From Latrodectus hesperus (lineage: Eukaryota > Arthropoda > Arachnida > Araneae > Theridiidae): DNA of 64,000 nt. This document shows positions 23,240 through 36,364 of this stretch, piece after piece. The notes under the pieces were generated by a model. That model was given only the letters and a program-made list of their open reading frames with translations. It ran no database searches and had not been told where the DNA came from. The DNA is taken from NCBI GenBank assembly GCA_037975125.1, contig CM075853.1, positions 37,336,113-37,400,112 of the forward strand, read 5' to 3'. Both the position numbers and the translations under genes were made by a program. Positions within the stretch are counted from its first letter, which is position 1; each line of letters starts with the position of its first letter.

Positions 23240-23620
23240 TAAATCGCTGTTATCTGAGACCGCGGTGTTCTTATTAAAGATTTCGTTCTCGATATTGGAT
23301 AGTTGTGAGTTTGAATCCTGATACAACCGAAAATCCAACTTCCATATAAATGGCTACTGGTGCACTTTAAATATGTTGTAGTCGCCATGTGCTCCATACC
23401 AAATAATTCCTCTGGTGGTGGCAGGCCAAGTATGAGCATCTCCTGCTGGGTCCCTGCATCTAAATTACGAAGATTCACCCCCCTTTTTGGTTTGAAGATG
23501 GCCTACCCTTAAGTGCCCCATTAGATAATGGGCGATCATTCCTGCCCCTTGTAGTACTGAAGAAGTATAAAAGGATTCTATAGCAGCCGGGCATTAAAAT
23601 AATAATAATGATATCACTTT
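23240..23620 (+). mobile_element. tRNA-derived SINE, GTGGCAGGCCAAG family (copy 3, longest)
   Basis: It begins with a tRNA-like head (GAGACCGCGGTGTTC; B box GAGTTTGAATCCTG). The family body follows: CCATGTGCTCCATACC, GGTGGTGGCAGGCCAAG, GGGTCCCTGCATCTAAATTA, and TACTGAAGAAGTATAAAAGG. It ends in an AAAATAATAATAATG tail near 23610. It is the best reference copy of this family in the window. Confidence 0.75.
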
Positions 23621-23624
23621 ATCT

Positions 23625-26600
23625 CAATGAACTAGCTTTGAAATAAATTTGAAGAGTTATGTTGTCACATTACTTAATCCTAATTTAAAATATTTCTCTC
23701 ATATAGAGTTTAAATATATACTAAAATATGTGTGAAGTCATCAATATTAATTGGAATAATAATGTATTTATAAATGTTTTAGTACTCTTTAAGCTCTTTG
23801 AGAAAAATATTTCTAAGATTTTCAATAAAATTATATATATTGCTCCAAAAGCATTTTAATCTATATACATATATTTTCTTAAATTCATATAAAAGGAAAG
23901 AATTTATATATAAGATTAATTAACAATTAAAACATCATATTTGAATTTTAGAATCATTTTTTTACATTTGAAAATTAAAGAAATTCATAAATAAAATGAT
24001 GCTTTATGAATGACAACTTAGGTCACATCAGACATTTTGTTTTCTTGAATAGATTTGTGTTCAGTAGAACTACGTATAACTCATTATTGTGATGATCAAA
24101 TTCTATCTGTGTGAAACACGCTTAAATACAAGTTCTGTGTGAAAAGGTTTCTCTATAAATGATTAAAAGGTCAATGAAATCATTGAAAAAGAATAAACTT
24201 AATAGCGCTAAAGTTTACATTCATTAGAATATGCTAATGCAGCTTCTCAACATACTTCTGCATTTTGCAGGAAAGTCGAAAAACGTCAACTTCATCAAGT
24301 TCCCAAACTGCTATCAGAAGCTGCTTGCAAGCATGGCGTATATTATGAAATCTGCAAGTGACACAAAGTCACTGTTTTCACACTGATTACCATGATTTGG
24401 AGCTGAGCTCCTTTCACGACTGAATAACACAGTACTCAGTGCTAATTTTTGTTTCTGTTTATATAATTACATCTCTAGGACAGATTCTGGGGCAGATATG
24501 GAGTCCTAATGATATTCATGAATAGTACCTTTGTTGACTATTTACGATGTCATCTATTAAAAATTAAAATTTCTAATGGCTTTTTGATTACGGCCTCTTT
24601 TCTGACATATATTTGATAGAAGCTTTAGGTTTCTGTCATTTCTTCTTCTAATTGATTGTAAAATTTCGAAGATTTTTTTATTCTAAAGTTCACCAAGAAT
24701 GTAAACTTCTCTTCATCAAAGAAGATTAATGCGTAGAAACTAAATAGACATCTTAGTTTCAATAATCACTATAAGGTTGGGTGAATATTTTACAAATAAT
24801 ATTATAATTATTGTTGATCCACATAAAATGTTTGTGGATTTCTCATAAAGATTTTCCACTTGAATCACAAACAAGTAGATTTTAAATTTTGCTGTCAATC
24901 GAAAATACATCCATGCTCTGCTTGATATTTTTATTATTTACAAACCTTTTATTCTATTTTATTATTATTTTAACTATTAACAATTTAAAACAAGAGAATC
25001 ACTTCTTTAAAATTAAATTGAATAAACTATTCACTCCTCGAAAATGATGTTTATTGATCACTTTGAAAATCTATTTCTCATCTGACACATTGGGGGTACT
25101 ATGCATCCAATATTATTTATATTGGAAATCTTTCCCAAGTAAATAAAGTACACGAAATTGATCACACGTTTACTTATAAATTTATTCCACACAACACCAA
25201 TAATCTGTCATAAACTCGGTTTGTGTGTTTCAATTTTATGAAGTTAGTAAAAGGTGCTGTGTGTAGCCTAATTCTGAAAGATAGCCAAGTCATATGAAAT
25301 CAATGCTAAAACTTTTCAGAATTATAATACTGCAAAACTTTGTAAGTGAAAAAGGTAATTATGATATGAAAAAAAATTAAAATAGTTTTTCTGGATATTC
25401 CTGGAGAATAATAAGAAATTCGAAGTAACCTGTTGTTTCACTACAGTTTCTCAATAAGTTTGATGTGAAATCCTGAATTTTTTATTTTTACCATAAGTGA
25501 TCCATTCACATTATTGATAAAAAAAAACCATGTCCTTTATTCTTGCATTCAAACGTAGACAACTAATTCGGTAGCAATTCTTCCCTTCAGTTCATTTTAT
25601 CATAAGATGACATCCACATCATAAAAGAAAGTTCACAGTGATTCTAAGATACTTTAAACCGAAGGGGCTTATGACTTACACAAATTGTCTTATACTTTAT
25701 GATCATGAAATTTGGTAAATACACAAACCAATTTAAGCCAATTTTAATTTCGACCTCTGTCTGAAATAGTCACCGACGTTTGTAAAGTTTATCAAAATAA
25801 TCATAAAGGCTAGAAGGAAGTATAAATAAAAAGTTATTAAATTATTTCTTAGAAATAAATTATAATAAAATAATAACTGTGCAAAATTGTCTTTAGGTTA
25901 TTTTAAATCTACTATTAAGTTTACTACCTGGTACTTTTTTCACTTGAACTTTGTCATGTCATTTGAGAATATTTCTCATAAAAAAGGTGTTAACGTGTTT
26001 TACATGAAAAATTTTAGATATATTTTTAAAGCGTCTTGCTTTTAAATATTTTATATATTTAGTTAATTTTTAATTCAGCCAAAGAAATGTGTAATTCAAA
26101 ATCAAGATCAAGCCCTAAACTATCCATTTCCTTTTAAATTATGAAAATTTATTCACTTGTTAGATAATACTTTTTTATAATAATATGGTTTATTTATTTC
26201 TTAAATTTCATAAATGATTTTTAAATTCACCTTTTTTCAATGCGATTCAATTATTTTAAAACAAAAATTTTTATTCTTTACTTCTATCCATCTATTTTTT
26301 CATTTGAATTTTAAATTTTATTGTAAAAGCAACATTACAAAAAATAGCAAAATATCTCATTTCAAATTATTTCATTTTGCTTTAGCTACTTAATTATCTT
26401 ACTATTATAAACTGAAAATAATAACAGAAATTGTAATCCCATTATCCAAAGAAAAAATTCAATATTAAACTATTCAAAATCATATTTACGACATTTAAAC
26501 AAATAATTCAATTTTGAAACAATATATAAAAGGCGTGTCTTAAATTTGTTTCGCTGAAAGAGTATTTTTATCAGATATTGAGATAATAATGAACTAAAAT

Positions 26601-29600
26601 AAAAAGCAGAATTATATTAAATTACTTTAAAAATATTGATGAGAAAATCCGATTAATTTAAATTACTTTTCCACAAATATTATAGCAATATACATTTGAA
26701 CGCTCATAATTAATTTAAAATTCAATTTTATTAATCCGATATTCATCTATTATTCCATCAAAGAGTTTTATTTAAAGTAATTACATAACTATAATGTATA
26801 CTAATATATTTTAAAATTGCCTTTTCAGCTACATATTTTTGATTGTTTCTAATTAATTTAAAATTCAATTTTATAAACTTGATGCTTATTTATTATTCTG
26901 TCAAAAACATTTATTTTCAATAAGAGTTACATAATTTATTTACTAAACCTACATTTTCGTTTTAAGAAAAAATCAAATGTAACAGTTAAATATCTTTATT
27001 TCAACTTTAATGAAATATTTTATTTGAAATATGTATTTTATTTATAATATATTCATTTAATATAGCAAGATCAAGTATTAAATTTTCTTTTTAATTTGCT
27101 ATCTTCCAAATTTATGCATATCAAATATTGGTTCTCTTACATTAAATCTTAAAAAGATATTGTTTCAACGTTTTTAGCATATTTTATGATCAATTGTGAT
27201 CTTTTTACATAATTTTTTATATTTCACTCTATTATTTTCAGTTCTCCAGCTGAAATAACTTATTAAGTTCAAGCTGCTTCCCAGTGCATAATGAATACAA
27301 GAATTATTGTCGATGTTCGAATTTGGAAGAGAATAATTACATAATGTGATAATTAAAGTTATTAAAATTTTATTGCTAAAGGCAATTTGATTGCTTTTGA
27401 CTCAATTAGAGACCACCCTGTCGAAAAAGGCAATGCGTTTAAAATATACGCCATTTTCAACTTCTCTTTCTTTGCGTGTATTGCATAAAAAAAACTAGTT
27501 ATCTTCTCAAATGCTAAACTTCCCTCTTGAGTATAACTCAATGTAATTAAGAATTCAATGAGAGAACTAATTCGTAAAAAACTTTAGAGCACAATCCAAA
27601 ATACCTTCAAATCATGTCCCTTCCCTAAGTACATTTTTAATTAATTTAGTGATTTTTACCAGGATTATAATCTAATTGTATTTATTCCAATAATGTAAAA
27701 CTTAAATTGCTAATAGAAAAATTTGTCATGTGAGTAATATTATATTCTCGTCTGAAAAATGAATAATACTCTTTAAGGATTGGGGCTCTTATCTCTATTT
27801 TATAATTTAAATATTTTGATCGTATGTGCACAAATAAATTACTATTAAGTTAATTTTGCACATTAACAAAATTGAATTCATAAAATTATTTTGATAGTAG
27901 TTTATTCCATGTCAATCAAATTACTTTATGTGCGGATTAAGCAATCTGAAGTAGTATTGAGAAGGAAGAAATACATTAAAAGACAAACTTTATAACAGAA
28001 GATATTCAACTCCTGTATCGCAATTTTTTTTTTTCGGTAGAATTTGAAACAATTCAAATGAAACACAAATACTAAACACTACCATACTACAAAACTTAAA
28101 AATAATCCATAAAATAAATAACTGAAGAATTATTATTGTTAAATCTAAAACTTTTTTAGCATCACATTGTTCCATTCATATTGAACAAATTTCTAATAAT
28201 CTTGATGAAGGCAATTGTAATTTAGAAATGTTCAGAATAAAAAAACATCTGCTGCTATATCAGATGACGTTTTGGGGTGAAGAGTATAGTTCTTATATCT
28301 TTTCTTACTGTATCGTTTTCAAGAAATTAGAAGTAAATAGTTATGTACGGATGCTTGTTTTTTCTTGATATATTTCATTTATCTTCATACATTACAACAG
28401 ACTGATATCAGCGTGGATGAAGAAATGATACTTCAGATTTATGACAAAATGACAGTCGATGACAAAATATGTTGCCGATAATATTTGGTGCTTTTAAGAA
28501 TATGGAAAAGTTTAATATCATGGCAGAGTTTCTGAACAATTGGTGAAGATGGTCATTGAAATATTAGAACAAATAAAGAAGTATGCGATAAATATAAAGA
28601 GAGTTGTACATTCTTACCACTATAACCAAAAGCTAAAAAGAGAAACATGTGCATGGATAAAGGCAACTTTCCAAATGAAGAGAGACCTTGATATATTCGA
28701 TTTTTTCATGACTCTGTTAATTGAAATGTCCTTGGATATCGAAATCTTCTGCAATATTAGAAGCAATATCTTCTAATTACCACTTCTTTAATAACAAAAT
28801 TTTGCAAGCAAATGAAATTTTTAGATAACAAGCGAAAATTTTTAAAACAGTAATTTTTAAAATTTTAAAAATTATAATTTTTATGAAATTTTCTCTTAAA
28901 AAGAAAGTTTTGTTTTGCAGAATAAAATTGCATAAAAACGGGTGAACTCTTTCTTTATTAAAGTACAGAAATAGTTTACCGATACTTTTTAATTTAAAAT
29001 ATATTATTTTGTTTCATAAAAACAAAAATCTATATTTTAAATTAAATTGGAGTACCTGAAAAAATTGTAATTATGTTTTCTAAGCATTCAGGAAAGAAAA
29101 ATGTTTTTAAATCTTAAGAAGAAAGTTTGTGGTTATAGCATTATTTTTATTCACTGTTATTATTATGGAATATCAATTCTGCATGTATATCATGTATGCT
29201 TGAATTCTTTTTCATAAACTCCCAATCAGACTAGAATATAAATTTCTTTTGTTATTTTGTTGTTATTTTGAAATATCTTTTTCCATGATTATTTTACATC
29301 TAATTTTTCGATTTTATAATATTTTGATTCTGTCTGAAGATAAGATTGCCCTTAAGATTTCTATAAAATTTTAGCCTCGTGGCAGGTGTTTTTTTCAAAA
29401 TGTTATAACTGAACGTTTATAAATATTCGAAACGAAGCAGCCGATTCTATTGTCCTAATTTACTTCTTATTTTTGCTTTGATTTGCCTTACAAAAAAAAA
29501 TAGATGAAGAATTCAAAATTAAAAACGACAGCGCCTCAAAATGTCGTTATCATTTCGGTAAAACAGATCCAAAAACATTTAAGAAGTAAAAACAGTAAAA

Positions 29601-29870
29601 GAAGCTTAAAAGGACAAATGTTTTAGTAAATCTATAATTTTTAGACTACTTAGTAATTTAAAAAAAATATGTTTGTGCGCCGAACATGGCTCTTAAGATT
29701 GGTTTACCAGAAAATATTGAAGGCATTTTGTAAGATATCGTTGGGTGTCATATTAGGTGATAATGACACCAACTAACATTTCGAAAATGATAATTTTCCC
29801 ATTTTATGTAAGAGTTTACAATTTCAGCATGATTACTGCAGATGAATTTTTCATCCTCTTATTAAAGAAT
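23625..29870. other. long AT-rich gene-free stretch
   Basis: About 6 kb of AT-rich sequence. A few less AT-rich patches (24230-24450, 27390-27540, 28380-28780) have no recognisable coding or repeat homology. The 78-aa plus ORF at 28540-28776 is not recognised and is probably chance. Confidence 0.5.
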
Positions 29871-29872
29871 AA

Positions 29873-30365
29873 ATCATCATCATTCATGGCGCGCCAGCCC
29901 AGGATGGGCCAAGGCCTTCTGAACAAGTTTCTTCCAGCCACCTCTACTGGCAGCCAAACTCCTCCAATTTTTGTTCCAAGGACCCTACAGCCTTCTTCGA
30001 CTGCATCCACCCATCTCAGCTTTGGTCTTCCTCTTATTATCAAGCTGCTGTATAAGCTCCTGCAGGGCTCTAGCACGATAGAGCGAACGCACATTATACG
30101 AGCCAAAAATCAAGTCCTTAAACCTTTTCCGAGTTCGTCTACGAGATAGGCACCGGTCAATTTCCTGTTCAGACTTCGAAACCGAAGTTTTTTCCAAGGT
30201 GAAGTGGTTAACCTCACGCCCAACCCCCAACCCTGATATAATCCGTAGGGGCACCCGGGTACCCGGCTATCCCCCAGGCGCTGGGCACCTATTTTTGGTC
30301 GCCTTTTACGACACGCATAGCTTACGTTGAGACTATTCTGAGACTGGCCACCACACGGGGCAAAT
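29873..30365 (-). mobile_element. internally deleted RTE-like LINE (5' end fused to 3' end)
   Basis: On the minus strand the element begins near 30365 with a GC-rich leader (KRRPKIGAQRLGD and similar). It enters the start of an AP-endonuclease-type domain (FGSYNVRSLYRARALQELIQ, about 30120-30060), equivalent to the G-x-W/Y-N-V-R-S/T-L opening of RTE ORFs. It then jumps directly to the far C-terminus: RGRPKLRWVDAVEEGCRVLG, a frameshift, NWRSLAAS, GGWKKLVQKALAHPGLARHE and TGA at 29880-29882. A (TGA/ATG)n tail follows. The rest of the endonuclease and all of the reverse transcriptase are missing. It keeps both ends that an RTE copying machine would need, as expected of a non-autonomous derivative. 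Confidence 0.8.
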
Positions 30366-30369
30366 AATA

Positions 30370-30735
30370 AATACAAACAAGAATTTATCACTGTTCTGAA
30401 TGTAAATAGAAACTTCAAAATGATCTTGAATTTTTTGAAAAATATCATACTTGGTGAAGAAACTAAGATGCATTATTTCGATACCTCAAGGAAACCTTAA
30501 GCAAGTGAATGGTCCATACACTAATTTTCCAACTCTCTCCAAAAAGGTCCGATAAATCAAATCTACTGGAAAGATTATGATGATTTTTTTCTATGAACAT
30601 GAAGAAAGAATCTATCAGAATTTGGTGCCTTCAAAAACTCCTGAAAATAATAAATATTATGTTCCTGTTTTTGAAAAAAAAAGAACAAAGGCTTGGAATC
30701 TATACGGTACTTCCTGTTAAGATCAGAAAAGACAA
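30370..30735. other. short noncoding stretch
   Basis: AT-rich, with nothing recognised. The 102-aa plus ORF at 30593-30901 runs into the dispersed repeat and is not a credible gene. Confidence 0.5.
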
Positions 30736-30930
30736 GTATCATTTGCCACGGGCAGTGGTTGGGAAAGTAACCGCATTCTTCTTCACTTTGTTGCTGGTTT
30801 GGAATGTATCCACTTTATACTTTGACATCCAATGTCCTTCCACTGCTGAGGCATGGATGTCGAGAAGGGGGTGGCAGCTCAGGTGTAACCTTGACACATG
30901 ATTTTGGTTCAAAATTAAGAGGCACTAGGT
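30736..30930 (+). mobile_element. GC-rich dispersed repeat (copy B)
   Basis: Colinear match to the reverse complement of 16655-16862, including ATCATTTGCCACGGGCAGTG, AATGTCCTTCCACTG, GGCATGGATGTCGAG, GGTGGCAGCTCAGGTGT and TTGGTTCAAAATTAAGAGG. It is more diverged and shorter than copy A and lacks that copy's tail. Confidence 0.75.
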
Positions 30931-30934
30931 GATA

Positions 30935-33585
30935 GACGAGTATTCCAAACCCATTAACAACAGATTTTAAGGCTATTTCAGTAGTTCAGGGTTCTTGGAA
31001 GCATTTACCAAAAAAAGAGTTCCTTTACTTGTTTCGGAAAATGGGTTGAACAATAGGACCATTACTTACCATTTGAATGAAAATATTTGAAAAAAAATTA
31101 TTTTTGTAATTATTTCTCAACTCTTTTAATACTTATTGTTTAATTGTTGGCTATTTTCCTAATGATTAATTTATCAGAATTCTATGTTAGTACATATTAT
31201 TCATATTTATATTTATCTATCTATATATTTATATAGATAAGCAATTTGTTTTCCCACACATTTGCACATGTGTTGCCACATAAGCATTGATTGTATAACA
31301 GCATGCACATATGTGAATTATAATTCTGTGGATTAAGTCTACTACCTAACATTTGCCTTAATTAATTAAATATAATTATATCAATGTTAATTAATATTTT
31401 TTAAAACATCTATCAACTTGTAAAACTTTAATTGTACATTTTTTCACTTTAACTAGTTAAATGTATAGATGTATTTGTTCATGGAAATTTAGTATAATTT
31501 GATATTAATTTAATGATATTTTCACTGTTATTTATTTAACAATGATTTTACACACATTTTATGAATGATAATTTAAGTAGAAAATTCATTAAAACATCCG
31601 AAAGGAGAAAAAGTTGTTCAACGCATGTTCTTTATTAAAAACTTCAATATCAGCTGTCTAAAAATGCATGAACCCATCGAATATTTTTCAAATTTTGAAG
31701 AATGAAATAAAATAAAGTTTTGTGCTGTAGATGCAGTCAAAGATTTTCATAAGAGGTTGGTGGTGGTCTTAGACAGCAATGATGAAAAACAAGAGTTGAA
31801 GTGGGCGGCAAAAGAACGTATTATCAATGCCATAAATGTCATCTCTGGAATTTCTATTTACATCAGCGTATTAAGAACTATAGACTACTCTAGAAAATAT
31901 AAACATATTTCAAATGAAGACAAAAATATCACTCGATTAATATACAATCAATATTACCATAGATTATAATAAAGTTGGCAATATAGCAGTGTTTTTAGCA
32001 GTATAATTTCGAAAATATTGCATTTTAGGCATATTGTATAATTTACATTAATGCAACATTAGAAAGGATTATACAATAATTTGCAGTATCATATTTTATT
32101 TGTAGAAATTAGTGGAATTTTCATAAGCTGTCTATTGTAATGATTACTGGATTCTAAATCATCGGCATTTGTAAATGTAAGTGAAGAACATTTATTTACA
32201 GGCATAGACATAAGATTAGTATACTATTGTTCTTTCATTCGAAATAGTCATTTATAAATCACAAGTAATGTGCTTACTAGAATCTTGTGATTCGGTCGCT
32301 AGTGGTTTTACAACATTTTCATCATTATCACAAACCTTTCAACTAGTACAGGTTAAATATAATATTATTACTAATCTTTACTTTACCATCTCTGAGATTT
32401 TGATACATGTGCTCTCATCTTATTTTCACCGTTGCTTATTGTAGTATTTATACTGAACTATGTTGAGATTGATGTGTTTATTAATATTTTATCATATAGG
32501 TTTCATTGCTAGCATGGTTATTTAGTTTCCCAACAGTCTATCAACGAATAGGTATAATCGGTGATTGGATAATAATGGAACTTAGAATTTGTCACCTGCA
32601 TATTACCATAGATGAACTTTGGTAATGTTAGGCAGGATCACGAGCACCAAAGTTGAAAATCTGTTAATTAGAAGCCTCATTAGTACAATGTCAAAGTGCA
32701 AATAGTTATAATTTTTAGCAGTGGTTATTGCAGAAAAAGCAAACTTGATCGTGTTTTCCAAATCAAAATGATTTATATTTTCCATCATTTTTGAAATATT
32801 TATAGAATACCTTGGATTCAAGTCTTTTTTCAAGTATTTCTTTATTTAAATTTCAAATCGCAAAAAAAAACTACTAAAAAATTTCCCATAACTTTTATAG
32901 GAATTAAATAAAAATTGTAATAAAGTTAATCTGTTTCAAATAAAATTTGCGTCTTTAAATTAATAATTACATGGAAGTAAAAATAACTCGATTACTCTGA
33001 AGATTGCAGAGATTTTTTAAATTATATCATAGTTTTTGGAAAATTTGCTTTGTATATCTTTCATATCTAATTTTGCTGTTAGAACAAATCATAAAAATGA
33101 GTACCTATCTTTCCAGGAGTGACTTTTATTGATATGTTAAGTTTAAATTTTAAAACATTTGAATATCTTTTACAGTTTGGTATAATTAATATTTATGATG
33201 AACAGTATTTTTACTATGAATCATGTTATTTTTTTTTGTAAATGAATCATTGAAACATTTATATTTTTCTCAGGTTTTACATTACGATGATGAAAATAGC
33301 ATTTATTTCAATAAGCAAAAATGAAATTCTGCCATTTTTATCAACAAAAACACTTATAATTTACTTCGAAATTACCATCTATTGTTTTTAATTATAGAAA
33401 TTTCATTATTTCATTTCGAAAATGGGAATTATTTATAAATCGTTCTAATTTTTAACAAAAATCATGGAAAATGATAGGATTTTTATAATTTATTTTTATA
33501 AAAGGGGGAGATATTTTTTAATGTATTGTGCAAAGGTTTGAAATTTTTTTTGGAAAATATATGTGAATTGGTTATTACTTAGCAA
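30935..33585. other. AT-rich gene-free stretch
   Basis: AT-rich. ORFs at 31757-31969 (70 aa, plus) and 32603-32833 (76 aa, minus) have no recognisable family features. Confidence 0.5.
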
Positions 33586-33589
33586 TTTG

Positions 33590-33990
33590 GAGACAGTCCC
33601 TTTAACGGCAAAAAGGGGTTGTTTAATGCATAGAGCGGAAACAAGGGTGGTCTTGGGCAAGCTCTGCGATGGTTCCCACTCTGAAAAGGGTGTATGAAGA
33701 AGCCTATCTAGTGAGAATCTAAATTAACGCTCTATCCTCTCCCACGTGCAGTTAGGAATAGTGAGTTGAGTTGAGAAGGTATGGGGCTGATGCTCAAATT
33801 ACGCCTCTGTGATTCGATGTCGGGTTGAAAATCGATTTTCTAAATCCTTTGCTTACATATTCAAGTAGTTGAGCACTTCTGGTGACTCAACTTCTGGTGA
33901 TTTCCACAATTAGATGAGTATTTTGCTCCGGGTGAATTGGCTTGTAGCAGCCAATTAATGCACATTCGTTGAGTCAATGTAATAACATCA
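33590..33990. other. GC-enriched block, possible old SINE
   Basis: Less AT-rich than its flanks. GTCGGGTTGAAAATCG near 33820 resembles a drifted pol III B box, preceded about 40 bases upstream by GGGGCTGATGCTCAAATTA. A short direct duplication ACTTCTGGTGA lies near 33870-33900. No second copy is recognised in the window, so the assignment is tentative. Confidence 0.3.
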
Positions 33991-33999
33991 TTGCATTTG

Positions 34000-34672
<673 letters not shown>

Positions 34673-34934
34673 GTGTATATATTTATTTATACATAAACAT
34701 ATTTTATGGATTTTTAATATAGTGATTTATTACCTGAAGCAAAACTAAGCATCACGCGTTTAATATAAATTGATTGTCTTCAGACAAACATTTTTAAGGC
34801 TGAACTCTTGATAAAAATTTTATTAAACTATATTTTATAACCATAAAAAACTATAATAAGAATCTTTTATGAATATTTCTGGAAGATATTCGATGTTATT
34901 TTTAAGGAGAATCTATTTTTTCAGTAACTTTAGC

Positions 34935-35755
34935 ATAACAGCACAGTTTTATTGCCGAAAAAACTGTAATAGTCTCACCCGTTCCATTATCTCTTGAAGA
35001 AACTGGAAAAGCAAAACTTTCCGATCCAAAGATCGGGAAATCTGGGGGCCGGTGTCCGCTGGGAGGTCGTCAACCACGTCTCCTATATTTCTTTTTACTT
35101 CATTCAAAAGACGATCACGGAAGTAAAAAAAAAATTGCCCCAGGAAAGGATATATAGGCATCTACAAATTACTTTGCACACGATCCCCCCCTTTCACGTT
35201 CTCTGCATACACAGAAAATCTCCCTTTCGGTCCACCCTGGAAAGAGAGGTGGGGGGCGGGCTCACCCCAAGGGTGCCCACTAAAAGCTACAAGGCAATTT
35301 TTCGCTTCAAGAACTCGGACATGGACGCTGTAATGGACATCGGGCTCTCGCAATTTCCGAAGCACCCTGGCTGCAGAAAAAGAGAGAGAGATGGAGAGAG
35401 AAAATTTCTCTCCTCTCCTTTCTCCACGTGGGCCCACCCCTCTCCTTCACCTGGCATGCAATCTGTTAGGAAAGAAGAACGGAGAGCTTGGAATTGATGA
35501 GATGTGAGCGCTCCTTTTCAGCGGAAAACGAAGAATGAGCGGGACAGAATGAAAAGATCCACCCTCCCACCATGCCCGGGCAGGGTACCCATCTCCATTA
35601 TTTTTTTCTTCTTCTTCCCTGTGATCTCGCACGCAAATATAGGTAAGGGTGTAATAGTCTTGGGTTTGACATTCAATATCGGGAATGGAATAAGCAGTGG
35701 TCAGTTATGTGCAAGGGATTCAGAATCGATCTCATCTGAAAATCTTATTAAATAA
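34935..35755. other. GC-enriched unique island (candidate regulatory element or noncoding exon)
   Basis: This is one of the most GC-rich non-repeat blocks in the window. It contains AAAGATCGGGAAATCTGGGG near 35028, GTCGTCAACCACGTC near 35066 and many GAGAG/CTCTC runs around 35380-35450. It also holds the longest apparent non-transposon ORF (167 aa, plus, 34994-35497), alongside overlapping ORFs on the other strand. That ORF's composition follows the local base composition and shows no domain. The combination fits noncoding sequence whose high GC content leaves few stop codons. Confidence 0.35.
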
Positions 35756-35894
35756 ACAGTATGATATGCTGACTTCTCATTTATATGCTTGATATATTAT
35801 TATAAAATTTTTCATTATAAATATTATTTAATATTTAAAGGAATTGAAATAAACATTCCTTTTATTTATTTTTAATTTCATTAAAGTACAATTC

Positions 35895-36362
35895 ATGAGC
35901 TCCCCTCTGCCTAGTGGTGGTACAGTGATCTTCAGAAAGAAAGTTCCCGGGTTGGATCCCAGCCATTGGTAGTTAATGGGACATAACTGTTGCACTACTG
36001 TCTTCTGCACTCTGGTGTGTGCTTGGGAGTTTTCATGGTTGTATTTACTTGTGGACGTAAATACGGTCCACTATCTATAAAAAAGTCATCCTAGATGGCA
36101 ATTTACATTGTGGGTAGTGTAAATACCTTAAAGCAGCTGTAAGACGTTAAGATTTCCACAACACAAATACCCAACATGCCCCAAGTGCGACAATGCTCCG
36201 TTTTGCCCGCAACACATCTTGAAGTGCTTGGGGTTTTCTCGTGAGGAGGCTGTGAAAAGTCCACATCTGCTTTTGGACTTTTTGGCTGTCTATGATCTCA
36301 TGGATCTGGTCTAGTTCCACTAGACCAGATGGGGATTAGTCCCACCACCACCACCACAACAC
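35895..36362 (+). mobile_element. tRNA-headed SINE with a LINE-derived 3' tail
   Basis: The head shows GCCTAGTGGTGGTACAG (A-box-like) and CCGGGTTGGATCCC (B-box-like) near 35910-35960. The 3' portion, 36177-36314, reads as an open 45-codon frame ending in TAG: it starts CPKCDNAPFCPQHILKC (a Cys/His cluster) and ends LLDFLAVYDLMDLV. That is how Jockey/I-type LINE ORF2 proteins finish. GGATTAGTCCCACCACCACC and a CCA-repeat tail follow. A SINE ending in the 3' sequence of a LINE is the arrangement by which SINEs borrow a partner LINE's machinery. It could instead be a SINE inserted beside a separate LINE fragment, but no tail or target duplication separates them. Confidence 0.6.
36177..36314 (+). 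pseudogene. C-terminus of a Jockey/I-like LINE ORF2, within the SINE tail
   Basis: The 45 codons are open from TGC at 36177 to TAG at 36312-36314. The Cys-x2-Cys-x5-Cys-x2-His-x3-Cys arrangement resembles the zinc-knuckle-like end of LINE ORF2 proteins. The frame is undamaged, which suggests that this 3' end is fairly young or conserved because the partner LINE recognises its RNA. Confidence 0.5.
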
Positions 36363-36364
36363 GG

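Noticed and set aside
29757..30149. 130-aa plus-strand ORF
   Set aside because: Antisense reading of the deleted RTE element.
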